A DNA stretch of 64,000 bases, taken from contig JAKSTQ010000003.1 of the NCBI GenBank assembly GCA_024402475.1, positions 101,831 through 165,830 of the forward strand, written 5' to 3'. This stretch comes from Treponema sp. GTDB lineage: Bacteria > Spirochaetota > Spirochaetia > Treponematales > Treponemataceae. Both the position numbers and the translations under genes were made by a program. Below are positions 17,215-25,188 of this stretch, piece after piece. Under the pieces are notes generated by a model that saw nothing but the letters and a program-made list of their open reading frames with translations, was not told the origin of the DNA and did no database searches. Numbering within the stretch: the first letter of the stretch is position 1; each line of letters starts with the position of its first letter.

Positions 17215-17574
17215 ATGAAAACAAATCTTGATAAAGCAAAAGAAATTGCACGCCTTGTGTGTGACGGAAAAGGTGATGATACAGTTCTCCTTGATATCAG
17301 TGAACTTAACAGCTGGACTGATTACTTTGTAATTACAACTGTTACAAGTTCTGCTCACTGGCAGGGTCTTTACCGTCAGGTAAAAGATTATATCAAAGAA
17401 AACGATCTTGAAATTCACCTTACAAGCAAAAAAAGTCCGGACGGTGACGACTGGAATCTCATTGACCTTGGCGTAATTGTTGTTCATCTTATGTCAAAGC
17501 CTGCCCGCGATTTCTACGACCTTGAAAAGTTGTGGCACGCAGGTAAAGTTATTGACTTTGCTGAACAGGCTTAA
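17215..17574 (+). CDS. rsfS: Ribosomal silencing factor RsfS
   Basis: 119 residues, usual length. The DUF143/RsfS features are ELNSWTDYFVITTVTSSAHWQGL, DDWNLIDLGVIVVHLM and the terminal DFYDLEKLW. It binds L14 on the 50S subunit and blocks 30S joining in starvation. AAAGGAATTATAG upstream provides a Shine-Dalgarno. Its position after obg-nadD-yqeK matches the widely conserved cluster. Confidence 0.97.
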   Translation: MKTNLDKAKEIARLVCDGKGDDTVLLDISELNSWTDYFVITTVTSSAHWQGLYRQVKDYIKENDLEIHLTSKKSPDGDDWNLIDLGVIVVHLMSKPARDFYDLEKLWHAGKVIDFAEQA

Positions 17575-17609
17575 TTCAAAACAGGCTTTGTATAATACGG
17601 GAGTTCATT

Positions 17610-17819
17610 TTGGCTGCAAATAAGAATATTCAGGTGTCTACAGCAAAAAGCATGGTTTTTCCTGTTTGCGGCCAGTATACTGACGATTGCAGTGACGGTG
17701 AACTTACTGATTTTGAAATTGCTGAAAACCAGGACGTTTTTGAAAAAATCGATGATGGTATAGAAGTAGTTTCAAGACCAGAACATAAAAATTCAACTGA
17801 AGACTACGATGAAGAGTAG
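17610..17819 (+). CDS. Small acidic hypothetical protein
   Basis: 69 residues from a TTG start with GGGAG 6 nt upstream. It is acidic, especially towards its DYDEE end, with two cysteines (FPVCGQYTDDC) and no signal peptide or membrane segment. I do not recognise a family. Support for it being real: a sound Shine-Dalgarno, operon-like spacing after rsfS (35 nt), and an intrinsic terminator exactly at its end whose stem contains the stop codon. Confidence 0.6.
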   Translation: MAANKNIQVSTAKSMVFPVCGQYTDDCSDGELTDFEIAENQDVFEKIDDGIEVVSRPEHKNSTEDYDEE

Positions 17820-17827
17820 TCTTTTTT
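17800..17827 (+). terminator. Intrinsic terminator containing a stop codon
   Basis: AAGACTAC (17800-17807) pairs with GTAGTCTT (17816-17823), loop of 8 nt, then TTTT. The TAG stop (17817-17819) of the small acidic gene lies in the 3' arm, so a terminating ribosome would cover the hairpin. Confidence 0.8.
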
Positions 17828-17851
17828 GAGTTTTTACTGAATCATACCATA

Positions 17852-17880
17852 TTGACAAAGCCCTAATTTCCAATTATTCT
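17852..17880 (+). promoter_or_regulatory. Promoter of ispE, near-leaderless
   Basis: -35 TTGACA (17852-17857), 17-nt spacer, -10 TATTCT (17875-17880). The ATG at 17891 is 10 nt after the -10, giving a leader of only about 4 nt, with no Shine-Dalgarno. Confidence 0.7.
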
Positions 17881-17890
17881 AATTTCGTAT

Positions 17891-18757
17891 ATGTTGTCGA
17901 CTTGTTGTGTTTCTTGTCCCGCTAAGCTTAACTTTGGATTAAAAGTTTTGCCTAAACGATTGGACGGGTATCATGACATTGAAAGTATTTTTTCTACAAT
18001 TTCTTTGTGCGATGAACTTGAAGTTAAGGTCACTGGAACAAAGGACAGTTGTGCAGTTACATGTGATTCCATGGAATTGCCGCAGAAGAATACAATCACT
18101 TCAACTTATGCTGCATTCAAAGAACTTACCGGGATTGAACTTCCTGGGGTAAGCGTTAATATCAGAAAGCATATTCCTGCAGGCGGTGGCCTTGGGGGTG
18201 GTTCATCTGATGCCGCTGGTTTTTTGAAAGCTCTAGACTTACTATGTAGAACTAACCTTTCTACTGATGCTATGAATGATATTGCATCCAAAGTAGGAAG
18301 CGATGTGTTTTTTTTCTTGCGTTGTGATTCTAATTCGCGTGGTTGTGCAGTAGTTACAGGTCGCGGTGAAAATGTAAGGCCCATTTCTCGTAGAGATGAT
18401 TTACATTTTTTACTTATTTTTCCGGGCTTGCACAGTTCGACTAAAGAAGCTTATGACTTAGTCGACAGACACTATGAGGCCGGAGGAATCCTTGAATATC
18501 CGCAATTGGATAGTCTGGAAGAAATTTACAATCAGAAGGTTCAGAACTGGAATTTTGTAAATACTTTTACAGACGTGATTTCAAGCAGGTATTCAATAAT
18601 AAAGCAGGCTCTTTTTGATTTAAAGAAGGCCGGCGCTTTATTTGCAGACATGTCTGGTTCAGGTTCTACAGTTTTTGGTGTATTCGATTCAAAGGCTGCG
18701 CTTTTGAATGCACAAAAGAAGCTTGGTTCTGACTGGAGCATGTGTTCTACTTTCTAG
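17891..18757 (+). CDS. ispE: 4-diphosphocytidyl-2-C-methyl-D-erythritol kinase
   Basis: 288 residues. GHMP-kinase features: CPAKLNFGLKV at the N-terminus, RLDGYHDIESIF, the ATP-binding PAGGGLGGGSSDAAG at about 95-110, and ADMSGSGSTVFGVF near the C-terminus. It is the fourth MEP-pathway step, phosphorylating CDP-ME. With IspDF also in this window it shows that isoprenoids come from the MEP route. The start is fixed by the family N-terminus and lies directly under its own promoter. spoVG follows after 12 nt with a strong AGGAGG. Confidence 0.96.
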   Translation: MLSTCCVSCPAKLNFGLKVLPKRLDGYHDIESIFSTISLCDELEVKVTGTKDSCAVTCDSMELPQKNTITSTYAAFKELTGIELPGVSVNIRKHIPAGGGLGGGSSDAAGFLKALDLLCRTNLSTDAMNDIASKVGSDVFFFLRCDSNSRGCAVVTGRGENVRPISRRDDLHFLLIFPGLHSSTKEAYDLVDRHYEAGGILEYPQLDSLEEIYNQKVQNWNFVNTFTDVISSRYSIIKQALFDLKKAGALFADMSGSGSTVFGVFDSKAALLNAQKKLGSDWSMCSTF

Positions 18758-18769
18758 GAGGAAAGACTC

Positions 18770-19054
18770 ATGCAGGTAACTGAACTTCGTATTCGCAAGG
18801 TTACAACCGAAGGTAAATTTAAGGCTTATGTAACAGTTACATTTGATGACTGTTTTGTAGTTCACAATGTAAAAATCATAGAAGGCAAAGACGGGCCTTT
18901 TATTGCAATGCCTAGCAAAAAGACTTCTGATGGTGGTTACAAGGATGTTGCACATCCAATCAGTTCGGAATTCCGTGCTGCACTTCAGGATAAGATTCTT
19001 GAAGAATATAATGCTGGTCACGTTATCGAAGACGACGGTAGCGAAGCAGAATAA
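18770..19054 (+). CDS. spoVG: SpoVG family RNA/DNA-binding regulator
   Basis: 94 residues, standard length. MQVTELRIRKV, FDDCFVVHNVKIIEGKDGPFI and AMPSKK...DVAHPI are the family core. SpoVG homologues in spirochaetes bind nucleic acids and modulate gene expression. AGGAGG lies 7 nt before the ATG. It is co-transcribed with ispE and ends 5 nt before tRNA-Gln. Confidence 0.97.
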   Translation: MQVTELRIRKVTTEGKFKAYVTVTFDDCFVVHNVKIIEGKDGPFIAMPSKKTSDGGYKDVAHPISSEFRAALQDKILEEYNAGHVIEDDGSEAE

Positions 19055-19059
19055 ATTTT

Positions 19060-19132
19060 TGGGTCGTCGGCAAGCGGTAAGCCCCCGGCTTTTGGTGCCG
19101 GTATTCCACAGGTTCGAATCCTGTCGACCCAG
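19060..19132 (+). tRNA. tRNA-Gln (anticodon TTG)
   Basis: 73 nt. Acceptor TGGGTCG pairs with CGACCCA; anticodon stem CCGGC/GCCGG encloses loop TTTTGGT (anticodon TTG); T arm ACAGG-TTCGAAT-CCTGT. CCA is not encoded. It sits within the ispE-spoVG-rplY run with no terminator on either side, so it is probably excised from an mRNA by tRNA processing enzymes. Confidence 0.97.
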
Positions 19133-19141
19133 TTATTTTAA

Positions 19142-19187
19142 TATTCGATGGGGAAAGCGTGCTGTTGGCACACCTTCGAGTAGAATA
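19142..19187 (+). promoter_or_regulatory. Structured leader between tRNA-Gln and rplY
   Basis: TATTC (19142-19146) can pair with GAATA (19183-19187), and an inner GTGC-TGTTG-GCAC hairpin occupies 19159-19171. There is no U-run, so it is not a terminator. It could stabilise the processed rplY message or bind L25. Weak evidence. Confidence 0.3.
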
Positions 19188-19209
19188 AAAAAATAGGAGT
19201 TTCATTACT

Positions 19210-19761
19210 ATGGAACAGATGACACTTTCAGCTAAAGCTCGCACAACTTCTGGAAAGAAGGCAGCTAAAGCTACACGCGCAGCAGGACGTATCCCTGCAG
19301 TAGTTTACGGATCAGATGGAAAAGCATCTATGATCGATGTTGATTCAGTTGAATTCAACAAAGTATGGCGCTCAATCACAGCTACAACACTTGTAACACT
19401 TGATGTTGACGGCACAAAACACGATGTATTCATCAAAGATACAGAATACAACATTCGTACAGACGAAGTTCTTCACGCTGATTTCTACGAACCAGCTGCA
19501 GACAAAGAAATCGTTGTAAAAATGAAGGTACACTTCACAGGAACAGCTGCTGGTGTTCTTAAAGGTGGATTCATGCTTAAACACGTACCAGAAGTAACTC
19601 TCAAAGCAGTTGCTAAGAAAGTTCCTGTACGCGTAGAAGTTGATGTATCAGCTCTTAACGTAGGTGACAAACTCACAGTTGGCGATATGAAACTTGCTGA
19701 CGGTGTTAAAATCCTTACACCTGCTGAAACACCACTCGTAAGCATTTCTCCTGCTCGCTAA
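19210..19761 (+). CDS. rplY: 50S ribosomal protein L25/general stress protein Ctc
   Basis: 183 residues. The N-terminal 5S-rRNA-binding L25 domain (1-95) has TSGKKAAKATRAAGRIPAVVYG. The C-terminal TL5/Ctc beta domain (about 100-183) has MLKHVPEVTLKAVAKKVP and VGDKLTVGDM. This is the long two-domain form. Highly biased codon use fits high expression. TAGGAG lies 10 nt before the ATG, a rather long spacing. An intrinsic terminator follows. Confidence 0.97.
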   Translation: MEQMTLSAKARTTSGKKAAKATRAAGRIPAVVYGSDGKASMIDVDSVEFNKVWRSITATTLVTLDVDGTKHDVFIKDTEYNIRTDEVLHADFYEPAADKEIVVKMKVHFTGTAAGVLKGGFMLKHVPEVTLKAVAKKVPVRVEVDVSALNVGDKLTVGDMKLADGVKILTPAETPLVSISPAR

Positions 19762-19776
19762 GTTTTTAGCATGATT

Positions 19777-19811
19777 AAAGGGCTGTCTGATGATTTCGGA
19801 CAGCCTTTTTA
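19777..19811 (+). terminator. Intrinsic terminator after rplY
   Basis: GGCTGTC (19781-19787) pairs with GACAGCC (19799-19805), extended by AAA/TTT, then TTTTT. tilS begins only 15 nt later. Confidence 0.9.
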
Positions 19812-19825
19812 GTTTTAAATAGAAT

Positions 19826-21274
19826 ATGGAATTTGATTTTTTACAGGCAGTTAAAGATTCTCTTAACAGTTTTGGCTGGACACCGGATATTCCTCTTTGT
19901 GCTGGAATTTCTGGCGGTGCTGATTCTGTATCTTTGCTTGTAAGCCTTGCTTGTGCTGCAAAATCCTGCGGGGCAAAAAAAATCCATGTTGTAACTGTTG
20001 ATCACGCAATCCGCAAAGCAAGTGAATCTTACGGCGATGCTTTATTTGTAAAGAAACTTTGCAGTGATTTAAGCAGTGACGGTTTTGAAATCGACTGTTC
20101 GATAATCCGTTTAAAAGAAGGGCAGGTAGAACAGACTGCCGTTGAGCGCAAAAAAGGAACAGAAGAAGCTGCACGCTTTTTAAGATACAGCGCTTTTGAA
20201 GAATGCGCATTAACTGTTGCAAACCAGGCCGGCTGTAAAAATGTTTTTTTTGCTCTTGCTCACAATGCTGACGATCAGGCAGAAACTCTGGTAATGCGTT
20301 TTTTGCAGGGAGCAGGCAGTTCCAGAACCGGAATCCTTGATTCTAGAAAAGTAATTCTTAATAAAACGCAAGGGGCTGTGCCACAAAACGATAGTCTTTG
20401 CGTTACATACATTCGTCCGCTTTTAAATATTTGCCGGACTCAAATAGAAGAATTTCTCAATTCAAAAAATATTGTCTGGCGAACTGATTCAACAAACCAG
20501 AACTGTTTATATTTACGAAATAAAATCCGCAATCAGCTTGTTCCTTTACTGAACGAAATTTCTCCGGGCTGGCAGAAGGCTTTGTTCAACGGACGGCAGA
20601 AAGCGTTAATGGATTGTGATGCCCTTGATTCAATTACAGAAAATTATCAGTGGGAATCTTGCGGCACAGAAACTTTTAGAATTAAAAAAGAACTTTTTTA
20701 TGGCGTGCATCAGGCTGTCAGGTTACGGCTTTTGTATAAAGTGCTTGGACTTTTGAACTTTGACCGCCGTTTTGAATTTGATGCCTTGAATGAAATTGCA
20801 AAAAGCGTTCCGGAAACTTCCGTTACAAAAAACGGTCTGGAATTTACTGCAGACAGTGAATTTCTTTTTGTAAAAAAATCACAAAAAAAGGCGACTATAT
20901 CCGGAATATTTGCTATAATAAAGAAAGAAGATGAATACTTTTTTGATGCCGGAACCTTAAATGTAACTGGAAGTAATCAGGAAGGTATTTGTAATCTCTG
21001 TTTTGTAACAAATGACGGTTTTGAACATTTTTTTAATGGAGCAAGGCTTCCGTTTGTTTTCAGAAGCAGGCAGCCGCTGGACCAGGTTACTGCAGACGGT
21101 AAATGTGAACCTTTGAGCCAGGTTTTAGACAGCCTTGGGGTAAAGGGAAATCTTCGTGATGCGGTTCCGGTTGTAGAAGAACTTGATTCTGGTCGGGGAA
21201 TAATTGCGGTCTGGGGTTCCGTTCTGGGGTTTTCAGACTGGGTTAAGGTCGGGAAGGGTGATTCAAAGCCTTAA
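19826..21274 (+). CDS. tilS: tRNA(Ile)-lysidine synthase
   Basis: 482 residues. PP-loop SGGADS at about 30-35 (GISGGADSVSLL), VVTVDHAIR, then AHNADDQAETLVMRFLQGAGSS and the RTDSTN/RNKIRNQLVP region of the TilS catalytic domain. The C-terminal third matches the substrate-binding TilS_C region. The enzyme attaches lysine to C34 of tRNA-Ile(CAU). The start is unusual: no Shine-Dalgarno and only 15 nt from the rplY terminator, so expression probably relies on readthrough or an unrecognised promoter. Confidence 0.94.
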   Translation: MEFDFLQAVKDSLNSFGWTPDIPLCAGISGGADSVSLLVSLACAAKSCGAKKIHVVTVDHAIRKASESYGDALFVKKLCSDLSSDGFEIDCSIIRLKEGQVEQTAVERKKGTEEAARFLRYSAFEECALTVANQAGCKNVFFALAHNADDQAETLVMRFLQGAGSSRTGILDSRKVILNKTQGAVPQNDSLCVTYIRPLLNICRTQIEEFLNSKNIVWRTDSTNQNCLYLRNKIRNQLVPLLNEISPGWQKALFNGRQKALMDCDALDSITENYQWESCGTETFRIKKELFYGVHQAVRLRLLYKVLGLLNFDRRFEFDALNEIAKSVPETSVTKNGLEFTADSEFLFVKKSQKKATISGIFAIIKKEDEYFFDAGTLNVTGSNQEGICNLCFVTNDGFEHFFNGARLPFVFRSRQPLDQVTADGKCEPLSQVLDSLGVKGNLRDAVPVVEELDSGRGIIAVWGSVLGFSDWVKVGKGDSKP

Positions 21275-21313
21275 GGTGCGGCCGGTTAATAATTGTAAAA
21301 AGGGAAAGTTGTT

Positions 21314-23521
21314 GTGAAAAGAATCATTTTGTTTTTGATGAGTTTTTGTTTTGTGTCTTCTTTGTTTGCACAGAATTCAAGTTCAAAAGATGCTAATAGA
21401 CGTACAGCTTTACGCTATCTTTCTCTTGCAAAAAATTATGTAAATACAAAAGATTACGACGCTGCATTAAAAAGCTGTCAGTCTGGAATCAATTACGATG
21501 ATACAATCAGTGACCTGTGGTATCTTCAGGCAATCTGTCTTTATAATCAGGATTCACCGCGTTTTAAAATTCTTCCTGTAATAAAAAAATCTCTTACAAA
21601 TACACAGTGGGTTGATTACAACATGACAAATGCCCGTGTATTTTATGCTGACCTTTTGTGTTCTACAGGAAATCCTCTTAAGGCACTTGAAACTCTTGAT
21701 GAAAAACCTCTTGTTCTTTCAAGTGACGCTGAATATATCCGCATTAAATCTTATTATCAGCTTGGAGATGAAAAATCCGTTGCAAAGGCCCGGGAACGCA
21801 TTGATGCTGCCCGCCGTGTTTATCCAAGCGACGTAAGATTTTTCTACATGTTCTTTAACTACGAATACAATCTTCTTTATACAAAATCAGAAGACGGACT
21901 TTCTTACATCCGCAATCCTGTTGATCCTCTGACAATGAAAATTGCAGCAAGTTTTATCAAGAATGTTCCGATGTACGACAAGGAATATAAAGACCTTGAA
22001 CTGTTTGCTGCAACTTTTGCTCAGGGCGAAGAACAGGTGCGCCTTTTAAAAGCTTACAATGCACGGGGATTCAAACACATCCTTTATCCGGTTGCAGCAT
22101 TAGAAGCCGGAATCTTAAATCAGGAAGAAGCTCTTGATTACTTTCTTGAATTTATCGAAGGTTCAATTGACATAAAGCTTCTTGATATTTTTTATTCTAA
22201 AATTACAGAAGAAAATCTGCGTTCATATTTTAACCAGCACCTGGATGCGTTTAAAGGCAAGCTGGTTTATGACACAAATAATAACCTTGAAACAAATCTT
22301 TTAATTGAATATGAACGCGGTCGTGCTCAGAAAATTATTTTTGATTACAACAATGACGGTTTTGTTGAATGGGAAGCTGAATGTGATTTTGGTGCTCCTA
22401 AATCTCTTGCAGTTTATGATCAGAAAGCGGCTGTTGCATATTTCAATTATCCTGATGTAGTTAAAATTACTTTTGTTGATCTTGCAGCTGGCTTTCCTAA
22501 AGGCGATGTAACTTATTCAATTATTGATAACGAAGTTGCCTGCAAACCTTTTGAAATTGTAAAAGATTCTGTTGTTCTTGGAACTGATTTTTTTGTGGTA
22601 GATGAAAATTCCCTTTCTTATGGAACAGCATTATTTAATCCTGATAAAATTCTTGCTGCCTCAAATCAGGTAGAGCATGCAAGCTGGGAACGTCCTGGTG
22701 CTACAATACGTTTTTCTTTGCTTAATGGAATTCCTCATAATGCAGATTATTATGCTGACGGAAAAATTTATGCTCACGCAGATTTCCTTTATACAAACGA
22801 AGAATATGTTCAGTCTGACGATTACGATATCTGTGTAATCAGAAATATTGACCTTGACGGCGATGGAAATCTTGAAGTAACTCAGTATTATTCTGTTGCT
22901 TACCCTGGAATGAAACAGGATCCGCAGGAACTTGCATCAATTACAACTGCTTTGTGGGGCTGCCCTGTTTCTGACGCAAATATTTATCTTAGCCGCGTAG
23001 AAATTGATACTGACTATAATACTGTGGTTGACTACGTTCAGCAGTATGATAAAGACGGCAAGGTAACAACTTACTGGGACAAAGATGAAGACGGTGAATG
23101 GGAAGTCTGCTCACAGAAAATCCCTGCAGAAAACGGAATTGAAAAATCTCTTGATTATTATAAATTCATTGATGTTGTAAAAAATAACATGCAGGTATGC
23201 CTTGAGCGCCACAATGAAATTCCTGTAAGCCTTATGGTTTCGTGGCGCGATGCTGACGGAGAAGAAGTCGTAGAAAATCTTTCTGTGGAAAAAGGTACTA
23301 TCGAAAACTTTTACTGGGTTGGATCAAAAGGAACTGCCGGTCAGGAAAAAAATATTCTGGGCATTATGAATGGTCACATTCAGGGCAGGGTATTTTCGAT
23401 GGAAGAACCGGATGAGTTCCTGCATATAATTGAAATGGGAAGATTTATTTTTGTCAGAAGAATTCCTAAAACTGCATTATCCATCAAAAGTCAGATGATT
23501 GGAGAAGAAGCTCAAGACTGA
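21314..23521 (+). CDS. Secreted TPR-like protein with Asp-rich calcium-type loops
   Basis: 735 residues, GTG start with AAAGGGAAAG upstream. Signal peptide of about 19 residues ending SLFAQ. Residues 30-170 look like tetratricopeptide repeats (YLSLAKNYVNTKDYDAALKSCQ, LWYLQAICLYN). The rest is beta-rich and carries Asp-x-Asp-x-Asp-Gly type loops: DYNNDGFVEWE near 343, DLDGDGNLEVTQ near 513, and DKDGK plus DKDEDGEWEV near 580-590, reminiscent of EF-hand/dockerin or bacterial propeller calcium sites. It overlaps the HtrA-like gene by one base, so the two may act together in the periplasm. No family recognised. Confidence 0.6.
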   Translation: MKRIILFLMSFCFVSSLFAQNSSSKDANRRTALRYLSLAKNYVNTKDYDAALKSCQSGINYDDTISDLWYLQAICLYNQDSPRFKILPVIKKSLTNTQWVDYNMTNARVFYADLLCSTGNPLKALETLDEKPLVLSSDAEYIRIKSYYQLGDEKSVAKARERIDAARRVYPSDVRFFYMFFNYEYNLLYTKSEDGLSYIRNPVDPLTMKIAASFIKNVPMYDKEYKDLELFAATFAQGEEQVRLLKAYNARGFKHILYPVAALEAGILNQEEALDYFLEFIEGSIDIKLLDIFYSKITEENLRSYFNQHLDAFKGKLVYDTNNNLETNLLIEYERGRAQKIIFDYNNDGFVEWEAECDFGAPKSLAVYDQKAAVAYFNYPDVVKITFVDLAAGFPKGDVTYSIIDNEVACKPFEIVKDSVVLGTDFFVVDENSLSYGTALFNPDKILAASNQVEHASWERPGATIRFSLLNGIPHNADYYADGKIYAHADFLYTNEEYVQSDDYDICVIRNIDLDGDGNLEVTQYYSVAYPGMKQDPQELASITTALWGCPVSDANIYLSRVEIDTDYNTVVDYVQQYDKDGKVTTYWDKDEDGEWEVCSQKIPAENGIEKSLDYYKFIDVVKNNMQVCLERHNEIPVSLMVSWRDADGEEVVENLSVEKGTIENFYWVGSKGTAGQEKNILGIMNGHIQGRVFSMEEPDEFLHIIEMGRFIFVRRIPKTALSIKSQMIGEEAQD

Positions 23522-25164
23522 TGAAAAAGATAAACAGATTAATATTCGCTTTAAGTATTGCTTTTGCAATTTTTTATAATGTCTCATGTAAGTCAAATCC
23601 AGTTTCTCCTTCTGAGGAACAGGTAGAAAAAACTCCTGACTATACTCAGGAAGATGTTAAAAAAGCAGAAATCGAAAGAATCAACATGCTGCTTCAGACT
23701 GATCCTGTTCAGGGGTTGTGGCGCTCGGTTCTTTTAAACGATCCTGAAAACATCGAATATGCTTCTAACTATCTTAGGGATGTTGCACTTGCAAGTAATG
23801 AACACAAGGAATACGACAAATTATATAAAGAATACAATTCTCTTGTGACTGCAGGTTTTAAAGACAAGGCTGAAAAAATCATTTCACGCCAGGAACTTGA
23901 TTCCCTGTACTTTCAGAATATTCCAGGTTTTGGTAAATCAGGTAATACCGGTAAAAAGGACAGCGTCAGCGAATACGTTGACGGTACTGTAACAATCTGG
24001 GTTGATCTTGGATTTAAGGTTCAGAATGGAATGGGCTATGCTGACCGCGTTATTGGTTCTGGATTTTTTATTGATGACCGCGGTTACATTATTACAAATC
24101 ATCATGTAATTGCAGATATCGTTAATCCAAAATACGAAGGTTACGGAAGAGTTTACATTAAACTTGCTCACGATGAAGAAACCCGTATCCCTGCAAAAGT
24201 TATTGGCTGGGACGCTGTTCACGACCTTGCTCTTTTAAAGACAGAAGTTACACCGCCTTATGTCTTTACATTAGGAGCCAGCAACAACCTTAAGGTTGGA
24301 GATAAAATTTACTGTATCGGTTCACCGCTGGGACTTGAAAGTACTTTGACAAGTGGTGTTGTTTCTTCGACTGACCGTAAGCTTTTTACAACCGGAAGTG
24401 TCATGCAGATTGATGCTGCAATTAACTCAGGTAACTCTGGTGGTCCGTGTGTAGATTCTAACGGTAAGGTTCAGGCAATTGTTTTTGCAGGTGTTCTGCA
24501 GCATCAGGGGCTTAACTTTGCAATTCCTGTTGAATATCTAAAACAGGATTTACCGTTTTTGTATTACGGCGGTAAGCGTGGCGTTGCATGGGTCGGCGGT
24601 TTTGGTAAAACTTACCGTTATGGAAAAACTCCTGCAGGTCTTGAAATTTATTATGTAACTCCAGGTTCTCCTCTTGCAAGGGCAGGACTTAAAGAAAAAG
24701 ATGTCATTACTGCAATCGATGGAAAAAAAGTCACAAGCCTTGAAACCCTTCAGGCAATTATGCGTGATTATGTTCCGGGAATGATTGTTAACTGTAATTA
24801 CAAAACAGAAGACGGCACTCATAAAGAAGCTCTTTTGTATCTGAATGAACGCCCAAAATACCCTGGTTATACAGTTTACCAGAGTGACATTGCGGCCAAT
24901 TCATTTTATCCGCTGTTTGGAATTAAGATGGCGAATACAAGTACAATTTTTAAAAATCAGTATATAATAACTGAAGTTATGAAAGGCAGTACTGCAGATG
25001 AATCTGGGTTTTCGGAAAATGATCCTATAACAGTTGCAAAGACTCAGTTCTCTGACGAAAAAAATGCGCTGTTCTGTGAGTTTCTTATTAAGCGTAGAGT
25101 TAAAGGCTATCTTGAAGTTTCGGTGGGAGTCGGAACAATGCTGGACAGCACATATTATTTTTAA
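23521..25164 (+). CDS. HtrA/DegP-like S1C serine protease lipoprotein with PDZ domain
   Basis: 547 residues. Lipoprotein signal with lipobox YNVSC (Cys about 23). An extra helical N-terminal segment (30-150) precedes the trypsin-like domain. The catalytic triad is His195 (ITNHHVIAD), Asp235 (VHDLALLK) and Ser306 (GNSGGP). A PDZ domain follows at about 365-440 (YYVTPGSPLARAGLKEKDVI), with a possible degenerate second PDZ near 480-540 (MKGSTADESGFSENDPI). It is a periplasmic protein quality-control or processing protease. The ATG overlaps the stop of the upstream TPR gene, suggesting a dedicated partnership. Confidence 0.9.
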   Translation: MKKINRLIFALSIAFAIFYNVSCKSNPVSPSEEQVEKTPDYTQEDVKKAEIERINMLLQTDPVQGLWRSVLLNDPENIEYASNYLRDVALASNEHKEYDKLYKEYNSLVTAGFKDKAEKIISRQELDSLYFQNIPGFGKSGNTGKKDSVSEYVDGTVTIWVDLGFKVQNGMGYADRVIGSGFFIDDRGYIITNHHVIADIVNPKYEGYGRVYIKLAHDEETRIPAKVIGWDAVHDLALLKTEVTPPYVFTLGASNNLKVGDKIYCIGSPLGLESTLTSGVVSSTDRKLFTTGSVMQIDAAINSGNSGGPCVDSNGKVQAIVFAGVLQHQGLNFAIPVEYLKQDLPFLYYGGKRGVAWVGGFGKTYRYGKTPAGLEIYYVTPGSPLARAGLKEKDVITAIDGKKVTSLETLQAIMRDYVPGMIVNCNYKTEDGTHKEALLYLNERPKYPGYTVYQSDIAANSFYPLFGIKMANTSTIFKNQYIITEVMKGSTADESGFSENDPITVAKTQFSDEKNALFCEFLIKRRVKGYLEVSVGVGTMLDSTYYF

Positions 25165-25188
25165 CAGAAAGTATCAAAGGAATAGATT

